Made by a program: the position numbers and the translations under genes | Part shown: piece by piece, positions 61,050 to 64,000 of the stretch | How the letters are laid out: each line of letters starts with the position of its first letter | Position numbering within the stretch: position 1 is the first letter of the stretch | Assembly: GCF_022369475.1 (NCBI RefSeq) | Contig: NZ_CP059600.1 | Coordinates: forward strand, 124,001-188,000 | From: Campylobacter sp. RM12651 | Lineage (GTDB): Bacteria > Campylobacterota > Campylobacteria > Campylobacterales > Campylobacteraceae | DNA length: 64,000 nt | Reading direction: 5' to 3' | The notes under the pieces: model-generated | Told to the model about the DNA's origin: nothing | Database searches by the model: none | What the model saw: the letters and a program-made list of their open reading frames with translations, nothing else

Positions 61050-62690
61050 ATGGCAAAAGAAATTTTTTATTCAGATGAAGCTAGAAATAAATTATATGAA
61101 GGCGTTAAAAAATTAAGTGACGCTGTAAAAGTTACTATGGGGCCTCGTGGCAGAAATGTATTAATTCAAAAAAGTTTTGGTGCTCCAACTATTACAAAAG
61201 ATGGTGTTAGCGTTGCAAAAGAAGTTGAATTAAAAGACACTTTAGAAAATATGGGTGCTAGTTTAGTAAGAGAAGTTGCAAGTAAAACTGCTGATCAAGC
61301 AGGAGATGGAACTACAACTGCAACCGTTTTAGCTCACGCAATTTTTAAAGAAGGTTTAAGAAATATAACAGCTGGTGCAAATCCAATTGAAGTTAAGCGT
61401 GGTATGGATAAAGCTTGCGAAGCAATTATAGCTGAACTAAAAGCTTTAGCAAAACCAGTTGCAGGAAATAGAAAGCAAATCGCACAAGTTGCTACAATTT
61501 CAGCAAATAGCGATGAAAAAATCGGACAATTAATCGCAGATGCAATGGAAAAAGTAGGCAAAGATGGCGTTATCACAGTTGAAGAAGCAAAATCAATCAA
61601 TGATGAATTAAGCGTTGTTGAAGGTATGCAATTTGATAGAGGCTATCTAAGCCCATATTTTATCACAAATGCTGATAAAATGAATTGTGAATTAAGCAAT
61701 CCATTAATTTTACTTTATGATAAAAAAATCACAAATCTAAAAGATATTTTACCTGTGCTTGAAACTGCACAAAAAAATGGTCGCCCACTTTTAATCATTG
61801 CTGAAGATATTGAAGGCGAAGCATTAGCAACTTTAGTTGTAAATAAATTAAGAGGAATTTTAAATATAGCTGCAGTTAAAGCTCCTGGATTTGGTGATAG
61901 AAGAAAAGCAATGCTTGAAGATATTGCAATCTTAACAGGTGGAACGGTAATTTGCGAAGAAATGGGAAGAACACTTGAAAGTGCAAACGCAGCTGATTTA
62001 GGAAGTGCTAGTTCAATCGTAATTGATAAAGATAATACTACAATAGTAAATGGTGCAGGTAGCAAAGACGCAATTAATGCAAGAATTAATCAAATCAAAG
62101 CTCAAATTGCTGAAACTACAAGCGATTATGATAGAGAAAAATTACAAGAGCGTTTAGCAAAATTAAGTGGTGGTGTTGCTGTTATTAAAGTTGGTGCTGC
62201 AACTGAAACTGAAATGAAAGAGAAAAAAGACAGAGTTGATGACGCACTAAGTGCAACTAAAGCTGCTGTTGAAGAAGGTATAGTAATTGGTGGTGGTGCT
62301 GCACTAATTCACGCTACAAATAGAATTAATCTAAATCTTGAAGGCGATGAGTTAATCGGTGCAAATATCGTTCGCCGTGCAATCAAAGCTCCAATTCGCC
62401 AAATTGCAGAAAATGCAGGATTTGATGCAGGAGTTATCGTAAATACAATTGAAACTTGCAAAGATGAAAACAAAGGATTTGACGCTGCAAGTGGCGAATA
62501 TGTAGATATGTATGAAGCAGGAATAATTGACCCTGTTAAAGTTGAGCGTGTAGCATTACAAAATGCCGTAAGCGTTGCTTCAATGCTACTTACAACAGAA
62601 GCTACAATAAGCGATATTAAAGAAGATAAACCTGAAATGCCAATGGGTGGCGGTATGGGTGGTATGGGCGGAATGCCTGGTATGATGTAA
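61050..62690 (+). CDS. groEL: Chaperonin GroEL
   Basis: 546 residues. ATP-binding [14 protein letters not shown] and [12 protein letters not shown], the catalytic Asp region, the signature [16 protein letters not shown] and the Gly-Met-rich C-terminal tail ([15 protein letters not shown]) are all present. It folds proteins in a double heptameric ring with GroES. AAGGAG precedes the ATG; a strong terminator follows. Confidence 0.98.
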   Translation: MAKEIFYSDEARNKLYEGVKKLSDAVKVTMGPRGRNVLIQKSFGAPTITKDGVSVAKEVELKDTLENMGASLVREVASKTADQAGDGTTTATVLAHAIFKEGLRNITAGANPIEVKRGMDKACEAIIAELKALAKPVAGNRKQIAQVATISANSDEKIGQLIADAMEKVGKDGVITVEEAKSINDELSVVEGMQFDRGYLSPYFITNADKMNCELSNPLILLYDKKITNLKDILPVLETAQKNGRPLLIIAEDIEGEALATLVVNKLRGILNIAAVKAPGFGDRRKAMLEDIAILTGGTVICEEMGRTLESANAADLGSASSIVIDKDNTTIVNGAGSKDAINARINQIKAQIAETTSDYDREKLQERLAKLSGGVAVIKVGAATETEMKEKKDRVDDALSATKAAVEEGIVIGGGAALIHATNRINLNLEGDELIGANIVRRAIKAPIRQIAENAGFDAGVIVNTIETCKDENKGFDAASGEYVDMYEAGIIDPVKVERVALQNAVSVASMLLTTEATISDIKEDKPEMPMGGGMGGMGGMPGMM

Positions 62691-62700
62691 TACCACTTTT

Positions 62701-62730
62701 AAAAGCTCCAATTTTGGAGCTTTTTATTAT
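62701..62730 (+). terminator. Terminator of groESL
   Basis: AAAAGCTCCA and TGGAGCTTTT flank a 4-nt loop and run into TATTATT, 11 bp after the groEL stop. Confidence 0.85.
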
Positions 62731-62832
62731 TTAAATTCCTAAATTATTTTATTAACTTCATTTTATAAATCTAATTTAATCATATCTTTAAAAAACTATT
62801 TATTAAAAGAAATTTTAAGCTTATATTAAGAA

Positions 62833-62847
62833 CCCCCCCCATATAAT
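62833..62847 (+). promoter_or_regulatory. traT-like gene promoter with C8 tract against the -10 box
   Basis: C8 (62833-62840), one A, then TATAAT (62842-62847), 31 bp before the ATG. Same architecture as the porA promoter, where a G8 tract abuts the -10 box. Confidence 0.6.
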
Positions 62848-62877
62848 AAAAGTTTAATTTATTTTAGAAGAACTTTT

Positions 62878-63542
62878 ATGAAAAAGACAATTTTAAGTAT
62901 TGTTGGTGTTGGTTTGATGTTTGGTGCTTGTGCTAGTAATTCTTTAGAGCTTGATACAAAATTAAATAATAGTATTTTTATTGAACCAGTTGCTAAAAGC
63001 AAAAAAAATATATTTGTATTTGCAAAAAAAACACTAGTGATTGTAATGTAAATATTGAATCAAAACTAATTGAAGGATTAAAAAATAAAGGCTATACAAT
63101 ATTAAATGAACCCACTAATGCTACTTTTATTGTAAGCACTAATATTGTTGAATGCTCTAAAAAAAGCGAAGAAGAATTAAAGCAAGATGCTTTAAAATCA
63201 ATTAATCCAGCATTTGCTGCTTTTGCTAATAATAAAAGTTTTGCAAGTTCTATTATAAATAATATTACCGGCGAAGAATATACAATAGAATTAAAAGCTG
63301 ATGTTAATATTAAGCAAAGAAGTGCAAATAAGGTCATCAATCAAAACAATAATTATGATATAAAAAATTCAAATTCATCTTTAAAATTACAAAACAATTC
63401 AAAATCTCAAAATTACGAAAGTGATTTCATTGAAAACTCAACAATAATTAATGCAAAAGCAAAACAAAGAAATATTAAGCTTGAAGAAGTATTACCTATA
63501 CTTGAGAATGAAATGGCGAAGAAGATATATAATTTATTCTAA
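62878..63542 (+). pseudogene. traT: TraT-like lipoprotein gene with poly-A frameshift
   Basis: The first frame gives a lipoprotein signal (MKKTILSIVGVGLMFGACAS, Cys18) and TKLNNSIFIEPVAKSKKNIFVFA, then stops at 63049. In the next frame the protein continues NTSDCNVNIESKLIEGLKNKGYTILNEP and runs to ...EVLPILENEMAKKIYNLF, matching TraT (surface exclusion/complement-resistance lipoprotein) from end to end. The break is an A8 run at 63024-63031; nine adenines would restore one frame of ~220 residues. A second A8 lies at 63001-63008. So it is a pseudogene, a phase-variable gene or a sequencing indel. Tail duplicated at 63581-63822. Confidence 0.75.
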
Positions 63543-63580
63543 TTTTTAAGGAATTTAAATCCTTTTTAAATTCCTTAATT
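63339..63580 (+). repeat. Tandem repeat unit 1 (traT 3' end plus terminator)
   Basis: 242-bp unit covering the last ~67 codons of the TraT-like frame and the hairpin AAGGAATTTAAA/TTTAAATTCCTT (63548-63576). The next 242 bp are an exact copy. Confidence 0.97.
63548..63576 (+). terminator. Terminator after the traT-like gene (copied at 63790-63818)
   Basis: AAGGAATTTAAA and TTTAAATTCCTT form a 12-bp stem with a 5-nt loop, within the duplicated unit, so two identical terminators follow in series. Confidence 0.7.
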
Positions 63581-63822
63581 AATCAAAACAATAATTATGA
63601 TATAAAAAATTCAAATTCATCTTTAAAATTACAAAACAATTCAAAATCTCAAAATTACGAAAGTGATTTCATTGAAAACTCAACAATAATTAATGCAAAA
63701 GCAAAACAAAGAAATATTAAGCTTGAAGAAGTATTACCTATACTTGAGAATGAAATGGCGAAGAAGATATATAATTTATTCTAATTTTTAAGGAATTTAA
63801 ATCCTTTTTAAATTCCTTAATT
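63581..63822 (+). repeat. Tandem repeat unit 2 (orphan traT 3' end)
   Basis: Perfect 242-bp tandem copy of 63339-63580, directly adjacent. It contains no start codon in a suitable context and is probably untranslated. 242 is not a multiple of three. Confidence 0.97.
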
Positions 63823-63833
63823 CAGGTAAAACC

Positions 63834-63929
63834 TTATTTTTCTTGGTTTTCATTATTTTTTTTAATAAAAATTGTTGCTATGCAAACTAGCACAGCAAAT
63901 AAAGAAAAAGCTTGTTCTAACACTTGCAT
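63834..63929 (-). CDS. 31-aa hydrophobic peptide
   Basis: Frame from ATG 63929 with AAAGGA 6 nt upstream: a helix QAFSLFAVLVCIATIFI and a polar, basic end (KKNNENQEK). A second in-frame ATG five codons upstream (63944) would give 36 residues. The ribosome-binding site lies in the 3' arm of a perfect 11-bp hairpin (63929-63960) that would hide it and the first base of the start codon, as in mRNAs of small membrane-active toxins. No antisense RNA gene was identified. Could instead be a stand-alone small membrane protein. Confidence 0.45.
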   Translation of the reverse strand: MQVLEQAFSLFAVLVCIATIFIKKNNENQEK

Positions 63930-63960
63930 TTGATATCCTTTCATATTGCAGGATATCAAA
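63929..63960 (-). promoter_or_regulatory. Hairpin covering the ribosome-binding site of the small peptide gene
   Basis: TTTGATATCCT (63929-63939) and AGGATATCAAA (63950-63960) are exact reverse complements separated by 10 nt. On the minus-strand RNA the second arm contains the AAAGGAT ribosome-binding site and touches the start codon. The remaining bases to 64000 show no gene. Confidence 0.55.
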
Positions 63961-64000
63961 AGCAAAAAGTATTCCTAATCTTGTATTTTAAAATCATTAG

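Overview
The window is a very AT-rich bacterial chromosome segment from a member of Campylobacterota, most likely a Campylobacter species. Evidence: a PorA-type major porin, a CadF/OmpA protein, a dynamin-like GTPase pair of the Campylobacter DLP kind, ccoNOQP followed by DUF4006/FixH-type genes and an AddAB-like pair, the order hemB-hemN-pyrD diverging from ribA-rsmG, G8/C8 homopolymer tracts, and TATAAT-type promoters without clear -35 boxes.

Layout. (1) 1-13960 is an accessory defence island built of modules: a pentapeptide-like membrane protein (5' end outside the window), a membrane-anchored GT51 transglycosylase split at an A7 slippery tract, a type I restriction R subunit (hsdR), a three-gene operon (7165-12995), and a decayed GIY-YIG/DUF4357 gene. 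A 28-bp element with core CAAACGAAATTCC (or its TAAACG variant) sits between the modules in both orientations. The standout is the operon. Its second gene is an SF2 helicase with a C-terminal PD-(D/E)XK nuclease motif. Its third gene overlaps it by 8 nt and looks like a catalytically dead prokaryotic Argonaute (MID-PIWI). This is the architecture of the DdmDE plasmid-elimination module, here with an extra 212-aa first gene. (2) 13988-19561 holds a YgjP-like metallopeptidase, a degraded second copy of it, tiny proteins (SMP-like; NPNN-repeat), membrane proteins, a BamE-like lipoprotein, and an HTH-membrane protein with an in-frame G8 tract. (3) 19575-33681 is core metabolism: pyrimidine, heme and riboflavin genes, rRNA methylation, cbb3 oxidase with assembly genes, and AddAB-like DNA repair. 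(4) 33802-43657 holds a sulfur-uptake pair (YeeE/YedE plus triple rhodanese), porA with a G8 tract against its -10 box, rplM-rpsI, cadF and two transporters. (5) 43785-50022 holds tRNA-Leu(CAA), a YjdM/PhnA-like protein, a TPR/outer-membrane-barrel protein and two tandem FecR-domain proteins with near-identical N-terminal halves. (6) 50038-62690 holds the dynamin-like pair, a chemoreceptor, purB, an AsmA-like protein and CIRCE-controlled groES-groEL. (7) 62878-64000 holds a frameshifted TraT-like lipoprotein gene whose promoter carries a C8 tract and whose 3' end is duplicated in tandem, then a small hydrophobic peptide gene whose ribosome-binding site lies inside a perfect hairpin.

Two themes recur. 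The first is homopolymer-based phase variation: porA promoter, traT promoter, HTH-DUF805 gene, and poly-A tracts in the transglycosylase and traT genes. The second is mosaicism by duplication of gene ends: the rhodanese tail (101 bp, copies 731 bp apart), the traT tail (242-bp perfect tandem repeat) and the fecR N-terminal halves (about 713 bp). All functional calls come from reading motifs by eye; no database search was run.
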